NCBI GenBank assembly: GCA_910585555.1
Contig: CAJUFU010000049.1
Location: 3,511-21,509, forward strand
Reading direction: 5' to 3'
DNA length: 17,999 bases
From: an uncultured Lachnospiraceae bacterium
Lineage (GTDB): Bacteria; Bacillota; Clostridia; Lachnospirales; Lachnospiraceae
Of this stretch, positions 7,287-16,577 are shown one piece after another. The notes under the pieces were generated by a model, which made no database searches, was not told the DNA's origin, and was given only the letters and a program-made list of their open reading frames with translations. Position numbers and translations under genes: made by a program. Numbering within the stretch: the first letter of the stretch is position 1; each line of letters begins with the position of its first letter.

Positions 7287-10200
7287 TCACCCAATTTTCC
7301 CATCAAAGAATCCCAGCGTGGACAATGCTTTCAGTGCATTGCGCAGGTAAATCCCGTCAGGCATCGGCCACTTGAAGCCAAGCCGGTACAGCGCCTTTGT
7401 GGTAAAGCTGTTGTCCGCATCGATATAGGCGCTTCCCTCTTCCTCATCACTGGACAGGTAAGCAATCAGTCCGGAAATCAGCTCGTTTTTCTCCTCGTTA
7501 TCCAGGGCGCTTCGAAGCGCAGTCTGGAAGTCCTCGTCACTGACGATATCCACCCAGATTCCCAGCGCGTTCATCTGCTCGATGACATCTGCCATCTGAA
7601 TGACATAACTGCTGTAGGCATGGAATACATTGAACCCGCCTTTTGCTGCGGCAAGCTTCACAATGGCCTGTGCCGTCGAGTCGATGGGTGAAAATTCAGC
7701 CGGCATATCCATCAGCGAAACCGGGAATTTCCCAAGTGCCACATACCCCCGCAGGGTGCGCATAAATCCATTGGTGACAGAGTTAATCTGAAACTCTCCG
7801 TCACTGACACGGCTCATCAAGTTGCCCACACGGATAACCCTGCCCTTCATGCCCTTAGCTGCTGCCTCAAGAACCGCCTTTTCTGCGCGGAACTTGGTGT
7901 CAATATATTTGTTGGAAATACGCTGTCCGAAAAACAGTTCCTTCTCGTAGAGCTTCTTTTCGGGCGGGAATTGGTTCCCCACGTTCTCCCCTGCCACACT
8001 CACCGTGGAAATCTGTATAAGCTCCCTTCCTGTCTCTGTACACAGGCGGATCAGATGCAGTACGCCCTGATAGTTCACCCGCTCCAATATATCGTCCGCC
8101 GCAAAATGCTTGACACAGGCGGCGCAATTGATGACCTTCGCAAAATCGTATTCCCGAAGGGCCTCCACACAGGAAGCGTCCGTGATATCTCCCTCGATGA
8201 CAAAGATTCTGTTCCCGAAAAGCTCCTCAAAAGTACTGCTGAAATAGTAAACCAGCATACTCTTTAACCGCTTCTCCAAAGACGGCGCATTTCCCTTCCG
8301 CAGCAGGCAATAAATACGGTTGTCGCACGCCTCGATCATGGTCTTCAGAACATGTGCACCCAGAAAACCGGTAGCGCCCGTCAAAAGCACATCGCCCATT
8401 TTGTCCGCCTTGATCTCGTCAACATGCTCCACCGCATTGCGGCCTAATACGGTATCCAGTATATTTTCTGTCTGCACACTGTCCACCTTTTTTGTCTCGT
8501 TCTCCTGTGCGGACGCCTGGTTCTTCTCCTCCTTTTTCCCCAGTATAAACTGCTCCAGGGCGAGGGGCGTCTTGTAGGTAAACAAGTCTGCGTATGCCAC
8601 CTCAATTCCGGCGCTCATACACTTCATCACAACCTTGGACGCGGAGAGCGATGTGCCGCCGTTTTCAAAGAAATCATCCTCTATGCCCACTCTCTTTACC
8701 CCTAACGCCATGGCAAAGATTTCACACAAACTGCGCTGCAGCTGGGTACGCGGCTCTAAATAATTCTGCTCCTGGGTCATATATTCAGGCTCCGGCAGCG
8801 CCCGTTTGTCCACCTTACCGTTGTTGGTAAGAGGTAGTTCCGCAAGCTGTATCAGCACGCTGGGCACCATGTAAGGCGTCAGATATTTTTGCATAAAACA
8901 GGTCAGCTTCTGCTTTTCAATCTGCTCTTTTGCCACAAAGTAACCGCACAAGAACTGAATGGAATCCTTTTCTTTCACCAGGACAACACTGGATTTTACC
9001 GCCGGATACCGGTTGATCACATTTTCAATCTCATCTAACTCCACACGAAGTCCGCGCAGCTTAACCTGATTGTCCATACGCCCCATAAACTCAATCTTGC
9101 CATGGTGATTCCACCGCGCAAGATCGCCGCTGCGGTACGCTTTCTTGCCCTCAAACCCAATAAATTTATCCGCCGTCATCTCCGGTTTGCCGACGTAACC
9201 TCTGCCCACGCCGTTCCCGATAATCAACAGCTCGCCAGGTACACCCGCCGGAAGGAGGTTCCGGTATTTGTCTATCATCATCATCTGGATATTGGCCATC
9301 GGTTTTCCGATTGTAATGGCCTCTCCTGTCACGGTTTCAAAGGCACAGCCAATCGTGGTTTCCGTGGGTCCATACCCATTAAATACTTTTGCATTTGACC
9401 CAAGCGCCATAATCTTCTCATAGAGAGCGTCCGGGAACGCCTCGGCACCCACGTTAAATACCTTAATCTGCGACAGTGCCTCCCGCATCTGCGGCATATC
9501 GATAATGTTGATCAGATAGGAGGGCGTACAGGTCATCATATCCACACCGTGGTCCATAATCAGCTTCGAAAGCGCAAAGGGATTGTGAATCTCCTCCTCG
9601 TTTGCCATACAGACCGTGATGCCGTGATACAGCGGTATACACTCTTCCAGAATCGATACGTCAAAGGTAATCGCCGCAAAGGCCAGCGATACAGAAGCAT
9701 TCTGCACATAGGACCGGGCCTCAACATTAAACGGATTGTCATCCACATAATTGACCAGATTACGGTGTTCTATCATCACGCCCTTGGGCTTGCCTGTGGA
9801 GCCTGATGTATAGATACAATAACACAGATTTTCCGGTTTGATGTCCACCTTAGGATTCTGCGTATTGCCGCCGTCCGAAAGAAGCTCCTCTAAAACAAGT
9901 GTCTTTGCAGGCAGCTTTTGGGCAAACTGGCTGCGTTCTCTCACAAGGGCCCCAGGCACAATCACAAACTTTGCCCCCGAATCCTCAAGGATGTAGGAAA
10001 CACGCTCGTCGGGATACTCCGGGTCAATGGGCAGAAAGGCGCCGCCCGCCTTCATAATTCCCTGCCGCACTGCATACACGTCCACCGTCCGCGGCATCAT
10101 CACGCCCACCATCTGCTCTGTGGAAATCCCCATATCCAGAAGACGGTTTGCAATCTTATTGGCATTTGCATTCAACGCAGAAAATGTCAGTTTCTCCCCG

Positions 10201-13200
10201 TTTGCAATCACTGCAATTTTGTCCGGGAACCGTGCCGCCTGCCGCTCGAATAAAATATTTGCCGTGGTCTGCTCCACCGGATATTCCGTCACATTATAAC
10301 TTACAAGCTCTTCTCTGGCAGCGTCGCTCACCATGCAGATTTCTTTCAGATACTTTTTCTCCTGTATCTTATCCATCACCGTGATAAAGCTGTCAAGTAA
10401 TCCGGCAATCGTACTCTCTTCGTATAAATCCTTTCGATACTCCGCCTGATAGCAGACTGCACCATCCGCCAAGGTGATGTCGATGGACAGCGGCGCCTTG
10501 GCCGTATCAAGCCGCAGTTCCTTTAAAGCCGCTTTCTTTCCTGCAATATCTGTAAACTGGAAATCATCCCCCTGAAAAGCAAACAGGATATCCGCTTTGA
10601 TGCCGTATGCCCTGCTGATTTCCGCAAAGGAATAGATATCGTTATTCATACTGTCTATCAGCTGTGTGCCGACTTCCCGCAGATAGTCTAAAATCTCCCG
10701 CTCCCCGTCAATGTTACAATAAACCGGAAGGGTCTTTACGAACATCCCCACGGATGCAGAAAGTCTAGAGTCGTTCCTGCCGTTATAGATTGTGGTAAAC
10801 ACAGCCTCGTTCTTATAGACATAGCGCCCTGTCACAAACCCAAACGCCGCGGTAAACAGCGCGTTCATGGTAATCCCATTTCGCGCACAGAAAGCTTTAA
10901 GCTTCTCTACATCAGCGTCTACACGCCTGTCATAGATGCCGGCTTCCGGTCTTTCTTCCTCTACTTGCACATGGTCCTTTGCCGGAAGGAAATCCGTATC
11001 GCAATTCTTGAAAACGGAATCATAATATGCCTTTGCACGCTCATACTCCCCGCCCTGCATCGCTTTCTGTTCCACAAGGGCCGCCTCAAAACCGGAAAAC
11101 GCCTCACATTTAAGCTGTTCTCCTGCATAGGCACGGTTCATGTCGTTTATAAAAATGCCGCAGGATGTACCGTCGCTGATGATATGGTGAAACTCCATAA
11201 ACAGATACTTTCCATCCGGCGTATCATATAACGCAATGCAAAACAGCCTTCCGCCTAACAGTTCGTAGGGCTTTACTAAGGTTTCTATGTCAAGAGACTC
11301 CTTGATTGGAACCTCATACATTATGTTATCGTTGCGCTTCTGCCAGATATCCCCGTTTTCGTCCATGGACAGTGTGGTCTTGATGTAAGGGTGCGCCTCC
11401 ACCGTCTTCTCCGCCGCCTCTTTCAGACGCTGTAAATCCACCGTCTCATCCAATCGGAATAAGAACGGAATGTTGTAGATTGTACTCTTCGGGTTTGCCG
11501 CGCACTCCACAAAGATACCGCTCTGGGTCTGTGTCAGCGGGTAAGCGTCCTGCTTTGCAAACACCTCTGCCTCTTCGGAGTGTCCCAGGAAGTATTCCAG
11601 CTTTTCAACCGTGTTGTTGTCTTTCAAATCCTTATTGCGGACAACCTTTCCTTCAAAAGCTTTGGAGAGCGTTACGGTAAGCTTCACTGCACCGATGGAC
11701 GTAAGTCCTGCGCGGTAAAGATCGGTGTGAATGCCAAACTCCCTGTGCCCGATCACCTCCGCCGCACAGTCAAATATTTTCTGCTGTGTGTCATTTAGCG
11801 GTCCTGTCAGCTCTTCTTTCTTCCGCTCCGGCTTGGGCAGCGCACGTTTATCCACTTTCTGGTTTTGATTTAAGGGTATCTTGTCAATCTGCATCGTCAC
11901 TGCAGGAACCATATAGGGCGGCTTACATGCCTCGATAAATGCATTCATCGCCGCAATATCAACCGTTTCTTTCGAGACCACATAGGCGGCTATATACTTT
12001 CCGCCGGCCGGCTCGTCAAAGGCTGCCACTGCCGCATCCTCAATACCCGGGAATCTGCGGATGACCTCCTCCACTTCCGTCAGCTCGATACGGAATCCCC
12101 TGATCTTGACCTGCCCGTCACGCCGGCCGATAAACTGTATATTGCCATCCGGCAGGAAGCGCACAATATCTCCTGTGCGGTACATTCTAAGGTAATCCTT
12201 TTGTGTGCAGAACGGATTCTTCCCATATACCTCCGCCGTCTTCTCCGGCCGGTTCAGATATCCCCGTGACACCTGTACACCCGCAATGCAGAGTTCCCCC
12301 GGCACGCCTGCGGGGACACGTCTTCCATAGGAATCCAACACATAGAGCTTTACATTGGAAATCGCCCTGCCAATGGGCACATCTTCCTCATACACTGCCA
12401 TTTTATAAACCGTGGCGTTCACGGTACACTCGGTGGGACCGTAAATATTGTGATACACCGTGTCACCCTCCGGTGCAAAAGGCGTGAGCGCCTCGCCGCC
12501 CATGGCCAGATGCTTCAAGGTGCGACAATGCATACTGGTTGCAAAAGCCCTGCCAATCTGTGTGGTCATAAATGCATGGGTGACGTTCTGGGATTCCATA
12601 TACCGGCTCAGCTCACCCAAATCCAGCCGAATTGCCTCCTCGATGATACAGACACAAGCCCCTGTTATCAGTGCAGGATACATATCCATCATATGGGCGT
12701 CAAAACCATAACTTGCATAGGCCGCCACACAGCTTTCAGGCTGCAGGGCATAGTAAGATTGATACCAATGACTAAAGGCCGCAATATTGCCGTGCTCTAA
12801 CATACATCCCTTGGGTACGCCGGTAGAGCCTGAGGTATACAGCAGGATAAACAAATCCTCCGGTTTCGGCGGTTCTGGCAACTGTGACGGCTGAGGAAGA
12901 TTTGGAATATCCTTTGTCAGAAGGACCCGTCCCTGATAGTCCGGCACAAGAGACAGAAGAGCTTCCTCTGCGATCAACAACTGAGCATCCGCATCCGTCA
13001 TCATAAATGACAGACGGTCTTTGGGATACGTGGGATCTAAGGGCTGGTAAGCAGCGCCCGCTTTGAGAACGCCCAAGGAAGCAGCCGCCATATATTCACA
13101 ACGCGGAATCAGTACAGATACCGCCTGCTCCCTGCCAATGCCAAGCCCTGCAATATGCGCCGCAAGACGGTCCGTAAGATCGTCTAATTGGGCATAGGTA

Positions 13201-13766
13201 TAGGTCCTGTCTTTATAAATTACCGCTGTGCGTTCCGGCGCCCTTTTCACCTGCTCACGAAACAGATCTACAACTGTCTTGGACGTATCATAGTAAAGCG
13301 GCTCCCCATGAAAACTCTCCAACAGACGAAGATCAGATTCTGACACCAGCGTTATTTCCTGCAGTGTACGGCAGGTAAGCATTCCCTGCAGGACCTGTAC
13401 AAACATTTTCTGCAGTCCGCGCACTGTCTCTCTGCGGTACAAATCTGTACGATAGTCCAGCGTAATCTCATAGCCGCCCTGCCCTTTCATCACCATAACC
13501 GAAATATCCGCCTGCACATCCTTGGGCGGAACCGGGTCTGCAGGATAGCGCCTGCCGCCAAGCGACAGCCCGTTTAGCATTTCTCCCTGATAGACGAACA
13601 GAATATCCGATGCAATTCCATACTCCCGTGCCAGTTCCCCGAACGAAATACAGTCATGCTCCATGGTCTCATAAAAGTTCTGCTGAAACGCCTGCAGGTA
13701 AACACTGACCAAAGAAGTCTCCTCCCAGGACTGCACCATAGGAAGGGTTTTTACAAACATGCCCAC
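7287..13766 (-). CDS. NRPS, downstream part: C(end)-A-T-C-A-T-reductase
   Basis: This frame gives 2159 residues. Order: second half of a C domain (1 to about 150, GMFVKTLP), A2 (about 165-645; TSGSTG 311-316, YGPTE 442-446, RTGD, QKVDK), T2 (Ser690 in AGLTS), C2 (about 740-1160; active HHIISDG 860-866), A3 (about 1165-1660; TSGSTG 1320-1325, YGPTE 1465-1469, NGKVDK), T3 (Ser706 in NGGTSL) and a thioester reductase R (about 1785-2159; NAD(P)H loop TGATGFLG at 796-803, Tyr1954 and Lys1958 of YIDTK). R domains release the bound peptide reductively as aldehyde or alcohol; there is no thioesterase. Residues read by eye at the substrate-code positions: A2 D-A-M-F-A-G-I-V-N-K, A3 D-V-L-T-N-G-G-I-G-K; both keep the amino-anchoring Asp, so alpha-amino acids are expected. 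The GTG at 13766 lies inside a C domain and is not a credible natural start. The frame continues the upstream NRPS gene through a one-base deletion. Confidence 0.93.
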   Translation of the reverse strand: MGMFVKTLPMVQSWEETSLVSVYLQAFQQNFYETMEHDCISFGELAREYGIASDILFVYQGEMLNGLSLGGRRYPADPVPPKDVQADISVMVMKGQGGYEITLDYRTDLYRRETVRGLQKMFVQVLQGMLTCRTLQEITLVSESDLRLLESFHGEPLYYDTSKTVVDLFREQVKRAPERTAVIYKDRTYTYAQLDDLTDRLAAHIAGLGIGREQAVSVLIPRCEYMAAASLGVLKAGAAYQPLDPTYPKDRLSFMMTDADAQLLIAEEALLSLVPDYQGRVLLTKDIPNLPQPSQLPEPPKPEDLFILLYTSGSTGVPKGCMLEHGNIAAFSHWYQSYYALQPESCVAAYASYGFDAHMMDMYPALITGACVCIIEEAIRLDLGELSRYMESQNVTHAFMTTQIGRAFATSMHCRTLKHLAMGGEALTPFAPEGDTVYHNIYGPTECTVNATVYKMAVYEEDVPIGRAISNVKLYVLDSYGRRVPAGVPGELCIAGVQVSRGYLNRPEKTAEVYGKNPFCTQKDYLRMYRTGDIVRFLPDGNIQFIGRRDGQVKIRGFRIELTEVEEVIRRFPGIEDAAVAAFDEPAGGKYIAAYVVSKETVDIAAMNAFIEACKPPYMVPAVTMQIDKIPLNQNQKVDKRALPKPERKKEELTGPLNDTQQKIFDCAAEVIGHREFGIHTDLYRAGLTSIGAVKLTVTLSKAFEGKVVRNKDLKDNNTVEKLEYFLGHSEEAEVFAKQDAYPLTQTQSGIFVECAANPKSTIYNIPFLFRLDETVDLQRLKEAAEKTVEAHPYIKTTLSMDENGDIWQKRNDNIMYEVPIKESLDIETLVKPYELLGGRLFCIALYDTPDGKYLFMEFHHIISDGTSCGIFINDMNRAYAGEQLKCEAFSGFEAALVEQKAMQGGEYERAKAYYDSVFKNCDTDFLPAKDHVQVEEERPEAGIYDRRVDADVEKLKAFCARNGITMNALFTAAFGFVTGRYVYKNEAVFTTIYNGRNDSRLSASVGMFVKTLPVYCNIDGEREILDYLREVGTQLIDSMNNDIYSFAEISRAYGIKADILFAFQGDDFQFTDIAGKKAALKELRLDTAKAPLSIDITLADGAVCYQAEYRKDLYEESTIAGLLDSFITVMDKIQEKKYLKEICMVSDAAREELVSYNVTEYPVEQTTANILFERQAARFPDKIAVIANGEKLTFSALNANANKIANRLLDMGISTEQMVGVMMPRTVDVYAVRQGIMKAGGAFLPIDPEYPDERVSYILEDSGAKFVIVPGALVRERSQFAQKLPAKTLVLEELLSDGGNTQNPKVDIKPENLCYCIYTSGSTGKPKGVMIEHRNLVNYVDDNPFNVEARSYVQNASVSLAFAAITFDVSILEECIPLYHGITVCMANEEEIHNPFALSKLIMDHGVDMMTCTPSYLINIIDMPQMREALSQIKVFNVGAEAFPDALYEKIMALGSNAKVFNGYGPTETTIGCAFETVTGEAITIGKPMANIQMMMIDKYRNLLPAGVPGELLIIGNGVGRGYVGKPEMTADKFIGFEGKKAYRSGDLARWNHHGKIEFMGRMDNQVKLRGLRVELDEIENVINRYPAVKSSVVLVKEKDSIQFLCGYFVAKEQIEKQKLTCFMQKYLTPYMVPSVLIQLAELPLTNNGKVDKRALPEPEYMTQEQNYLEPRTQLQRSLCEIFAMALGVKRVGIEDDFFENGGTSLSASKVVMKCMSAGIEVAYADLFTYKTPLALEQFILGKKEEKNQASAQENETKKVDSVQTENILDTVLGRNAVEHVDEIKADKMGDVLLTGATGFLGAHVLKTMIEACDNRIYCLLRKGNAPSLEKRLKSMLVYYFSSTFEELFGNRIFVIEGDITDASCVEALREYDFAKVINCAACVKHFAADDILERVNYQGVLHLIRLCTETGRELIQISTVSVAGENVGNQFPPEKKLYEKELFFGQRISNKYIDTKFRAEKAVLEAAAKGMKGRVIRVGNLMSRVSDGEFQINSVTNGFMRTLRGYVALGKFPVSLMDMPAEFSPIDSTAQAIVKLAAAKGGFNVFHAYSSYVIQMADVIEQMNALGIWVDIVSDEDFQTALRSALDNEEKNELISGLIAYLSSDEEEGSAYIDADNSFTTKALYRLGFKWPMPDGIYLRNALKALSTLGFFDGKIG

Positions 13767-13801
13767 AGAATTGGAAAGCTCCGCTGTGTGCCGTCCGTTA
13801 T

Positions 13802-16408
13802 TTACCGTGCAGAACAGGCTCTTGTTCTCTCCGGTATACTTGCCCAGCGCATAGGCAAACGCCCCAGGAACAAGGTGTTCTCGGAAATGCCGTTTTGACG
13901 CACAAACTGTTCCGCCGCCATAATAGATAACGGCTCTCCCAAAGATACCCGCACAGTATCACAGACTGCCCTGACCGTCTTTGGTCTGTAGTCTTTCAGC
14001 AGACTGTCCCCAGCCTCCACATCTGCAAGCTTCTTTTGGAAATATTCCCTAGCCACCTGGTATTGCGGTGTGGTTTTTAAAGCCTCCTCTTTAGACGCCA
14101 TATCCAATAAGGAGCATACCTCTGATTTCATTTCCTGCTTGAACAGCTTCTGGCTTTCGTCATTCCCCCGCATCCCTTCTTCACAGGCTGGCGTTTCCTT
14201 CTCATATAAATACGAAATTTCATTCAAAAATACTGTCACCGATGTCCCGTCAAAAATCAGATGGTGCACATCAAACAAGAAATAGTTCTTATTTTTATGC
14301 CCATGGTCCGAGGCGCTCTTTTCCCTATAAACGGCCATGCGGTAAAGGGGCTCCTCCCCGATACGAAACGGACGGACAAACGCTGCCTTTGCCTCTTCAA
14401 TGTCCTGTGTATCAAATATCTCTACGGATGCTTTGGCATATTCTGGGCACACCTCCATGACGGGGAGCCCTTCCTTTAACAAAATAGTGACCCCAAACGC
14501 CGCGTGCATGGAAATAACATCCTCCACCGCCTTACAAAACCGATGCAGGTCAATATCTCCAGGCAGTTCACAACACATTGGAATATTGTACATGGTTCCA
14601 TCCGGCTCATTTACACACTCCAAATAGACTCCCATCTGGGAATCCGTAAGAGAGTATTCTGTTCGGGTATCTGTCTGCGCAGGCACATCCCTTTTCACTT
14701 CTTGCCGCGTCTGTACCAAATCGGCAATCTGCTTAGGCGTCCTGCCTTTTAGTACCAACTGGGGTGTCAGTGCCATATCCTCCAGATATTCTGCCAGTTT
14801 CAAAACATTGATGGAGTCACCGCCCAGTCGGAAAAAGTCATCTTCAATTCCTACCGTTCCACATCCCAAAACCGCCTCAAAAGCCTGGCAAATTCTGCGC
14901 TGCATCTCATTCTCCGGCGCCTTGTACTCTGCCTTGTACTCCGTGATGCCCGGTGCCTGCAGTACCTTCCTGTCCAGCTTTCCGTTCACATTTTTGGGAA
15001 GCTCCTTAAGCCTTTTGAAAAAGCGTGGAATCATGTAATCCGGCAGTGTTTCCTTAAGGCAGGCCTTGATATCCTCTGTTCCCACTTCCTCTTCTGCCAC
15101 ATAAAATCCGCACAGATAATTCTGCCCGTTTTCATCTTCAAAAGCCTTCACCACAGCGTTACTCACACCGCGCACGGATGCCATCCGTATCTCGATCTCT
15201 CCCGTTTCCACACGCTGTCCGTTGACTTTTACCATCCAGTCTTTACGGTTTACATAAATATAGTTTCCGTCCGGTAATTTCTTCCCCAAATCCCCAGTAT
15301 GGAGCAGAATTCTTCCATCCGCCTGGCGCCTAAATGTCCGGGCGCTTTGTTCTTCCATGTTCAAATAACATTCGCCCAGAACGCCAAGAACACAGATTTC
15401 GCCCTCCTCACCCTCCGGCACCTCATTTCCCTGCTCATCCAAAAGAAACATCTCGATTCCCTGCACAGGTTTCCCTATAGGCGTATTTTCCATGGGTTCC
15501 TCTACTTGAAAGGCAGACATCAAAAGCGCCGACTCACTGCTGCCGTAAAGATTGTACAGCGCATAGCCGTCACCGCTCAACATGGATACCCGCTCGCTTC
15601 CGGTCATAACCATCTTTAATGCTTTCCCACGGTTCTTAAAATAACGCAGCATCTGAGGGCTGATGAAACCGCAGGTAATTTCCTTCTCCGCATAATAGAC
15701 TTCCAGCAGGCGCACATCCCTGCGGACCTCCTCAGAAAGAATATGTACACAGCCACCGCTGCTTAAAACGGCATGATACTCCATCAGCGATGCAATAAAG
15801 GACAATGGCGCTGATGCCCCAAGACAAGTCTGTTCATCAAAGCCAAGCGTCTGCACCACGCACATAATACCGCTAAACAAACTCTCATGGCTGTGCACGA
15901 TACCTTTCGGCGCGCCGGTAGAACCGGAAGTATAGATAAGCAGCGCCCCCTTTTTATCATAATCCGCTTCCTTATAATCTATTTTATCGAAATCTTTATC
16001 AACAGCAGCTTCATGGTCAAAAACAGACTGCCCTTTTTTCAACGCTTCCATCCAAGAAGCATCGATGCAGCACACCGCACTGCAGTCTTTTCTAATATAA
16101 TCCACCCTGTCCTGGGGGTACTCCGGTAATAGCGGCACATAACAAGCCCCAGCCATCATAATGCCGATCTGTGCCGCCACATACTCCATTCTCCTGTCCA
16201 TGCGGACAATGACGGCTCTTTCGTCAATCCCTTCTATCACGCCTGCTCGACTCTGTTCACAAAGCTTTGCAGCTGCCTTTACACTCAATGCATTAAGTTC
16301 TGCATAGGTAGTCCGCCTCGCCCCGTCCATATCCACAATTGCCGTTTGGTCCGGGTACTGGTGTACAATCTGCCGAAATCTGTCTAAAAAATTGGTTGGA
16401 ACACTCAT
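13802..16408 (-). CDS. NRPS, loading part: A-T-C(beginning), ends in frameshift
   Basis: This 868-residue frame starts at an ATG with AAAGGAGG 8 nt upstream. Order: A1 (about 1-485; TSGSTG 160-165, YGSSE 288-292, HTGD, VNGKLDR), T1 (Ser532 in LGGDSI) and the first part of C1 (from about 583, YSLTDSQMGVYLE; active HHLIFDG 715-721). After Gly849 the text leaves the C-domain pattern and stops 19 residues later, while the next frame continues it exactly. Loading modules without an N-terminal C domain supply the first building block. In A1 the Asp that binds the substrate amino group (GrsA Asp235) is Ile205 in SFIAS. The pocket read by eye is I-A-M-F-M-G-L-L-L-K, very hydrophobic. A fatty, aryl or other non-amino acid starter is therefore likelier than an alpha-amino acid. 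Confidence 0.94.
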   Translation of the reverse strand: MSVPTNFLDRFRQIVHQYPDQTAIVDMDGARRTTYAELNALSVKAAAKLCEQSRAGVIEGIDERAVIVRMDRRMEYVAAQIGIMMAGACYVPLLPEYPQDRVDYIRKDCSAVCCIDASWMEALKKGQSVFDHEAAVDKDFDKIDYKEADYDKKGALLIYTSGSTGAPKGIVHSHESLFSGIMCVVQTLGFDEQTCLGASAPLSFIASLMEYHAVLSSGGCVHILSEEVRRDVRLLEVYYAEKEITCGFISPQMLRYFKNRGKALKMVMTGSERVSMLSGDGYALYNLYGSSESALLMSAFQVEEPMENTPIGKPVQGIEMFLLDEQGNEVPEGEEGEICVLGVLGECYLNMEEQSARTFRRQADGRILLHTGDLGKKLPDGNYIYVNRKDWMVKVNGQRVETGEIEIRMASVRGVSNAVVKAFEDENGQNYLCGFYVAEEEVGTEDIKACLKETLPDYMIPRFFKRLKELPKNVNGKLDRKVLQAPGITEYKAEYKAPENEMQRRICQAFEAVLGCGTVGIEDDFFRLGGDSINVLKLAEYLEDMALTPQLVLKGRTPKQIADLVQTRQEVKRDVPAQTDTRTEYSLTDSQMGVYLECVNEPDGTMYNIPMCCELPGDIDLHRFCKAVEDVISMHAAFGVTILLKEGLPVMEVCPEYAKASVEIFDTQDIEEAKAAFVRPFRIGEEPLYRMAVYREKSASDHGHKNKNYFLFDVHHLIFDGTSVTVFLNEISYLYEKETPACEEGMRGNDESQKLFKQEMKSEVCSLLDMASKEEALKTTPQYQVAREYFQKKLADVEAGDSLLKDYRPKTVRAVCDTVRVSLGEPLSIMAAEQFVRQNGISENTLFLGRLPMRWASIPERTRACSAR
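13862..13865 (-). other. Apparent one-base deletion splitting the NRPS gene
   Basis: The minus strand reads CTGGGGCGTTTGCC. Adding one G to the GGGG run (CCCC on the plus strand) gives L-G-A-F-A-Y-A-L-G-K-Y and joins the two NRPS frames into one protein of about 3040 residues (7287-16408). The joined text aligns without gaps to the same part of C2 (NGITMNALFTAAFGF against NGISENTLFLGAFAY). Sequencing or assembly error, a real inactivating mutation, and slippage on GGGG are all open; the first two are likelier. Confidence 0.88.
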
Positions 16409-16416
16409 CGCCTTGC

Positions 16417-16424
16417 CCTCCTTT
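16417..16424 (-). promoter_or_regulatory. Ribosome binding site of the NRPS gene
   Basis: AAAGGAGG on the minus strand lies 8 nt before the ATG at 16408. It is the strongest Shine-Dalgarno site serving a gene in the window, and it fixes the NRPS start. Confidence 0.85.
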
Positions 16425-16445
16425 GTTTGGCCAGTTTGCCTACTA

Positions 16446-16471
16446 AAAATTTAGCAGAAATACTTCGTAAA
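16446..16471 (-). repeat. Bipartite direct repeat, proximal copy
   Basis: The minus strand reads TTTACGAAGT, 8 variable bases, then TAAATTTT. The same two blocks with the same 8-base gap recur at 16552-16577. This copy ends 38 nt before the NRPS start codon. Confidence 0.7.
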
Positions 16472-16551
16472 ATGTGTTCCGTGGCATGAATCGCACTTTT
16501 CATGGTATACTTTGTTCAAGTAATTTACATAACTTTATGTGTTAATCCATT

Positions 16552-16577
16552 AAAATTTAACGGTTTCACTTCGTAAA
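16552..16577 (-). repeat. Bipartite direct repeat, distal copy
   Basis: This is the second copy of TTTACGAAGT-N8-TAAATTTT. It has the same orientation and lies exactly 106 bp upstream of the proximal copy, about ten helical turns. The 18 fixed positions are identical; the 8 central bases differ. Confidence 0.7.

Noticed and set aside
13766..13766. GTG at 13766 as a genuine start of a separate second NRPS protein
   Set aside because: It lies in the middle of a C domain (NSVGMFVKTLP), with only GGAG 12 nt upstream, and the same frame carries clear C-domain sequence back to the G-run.
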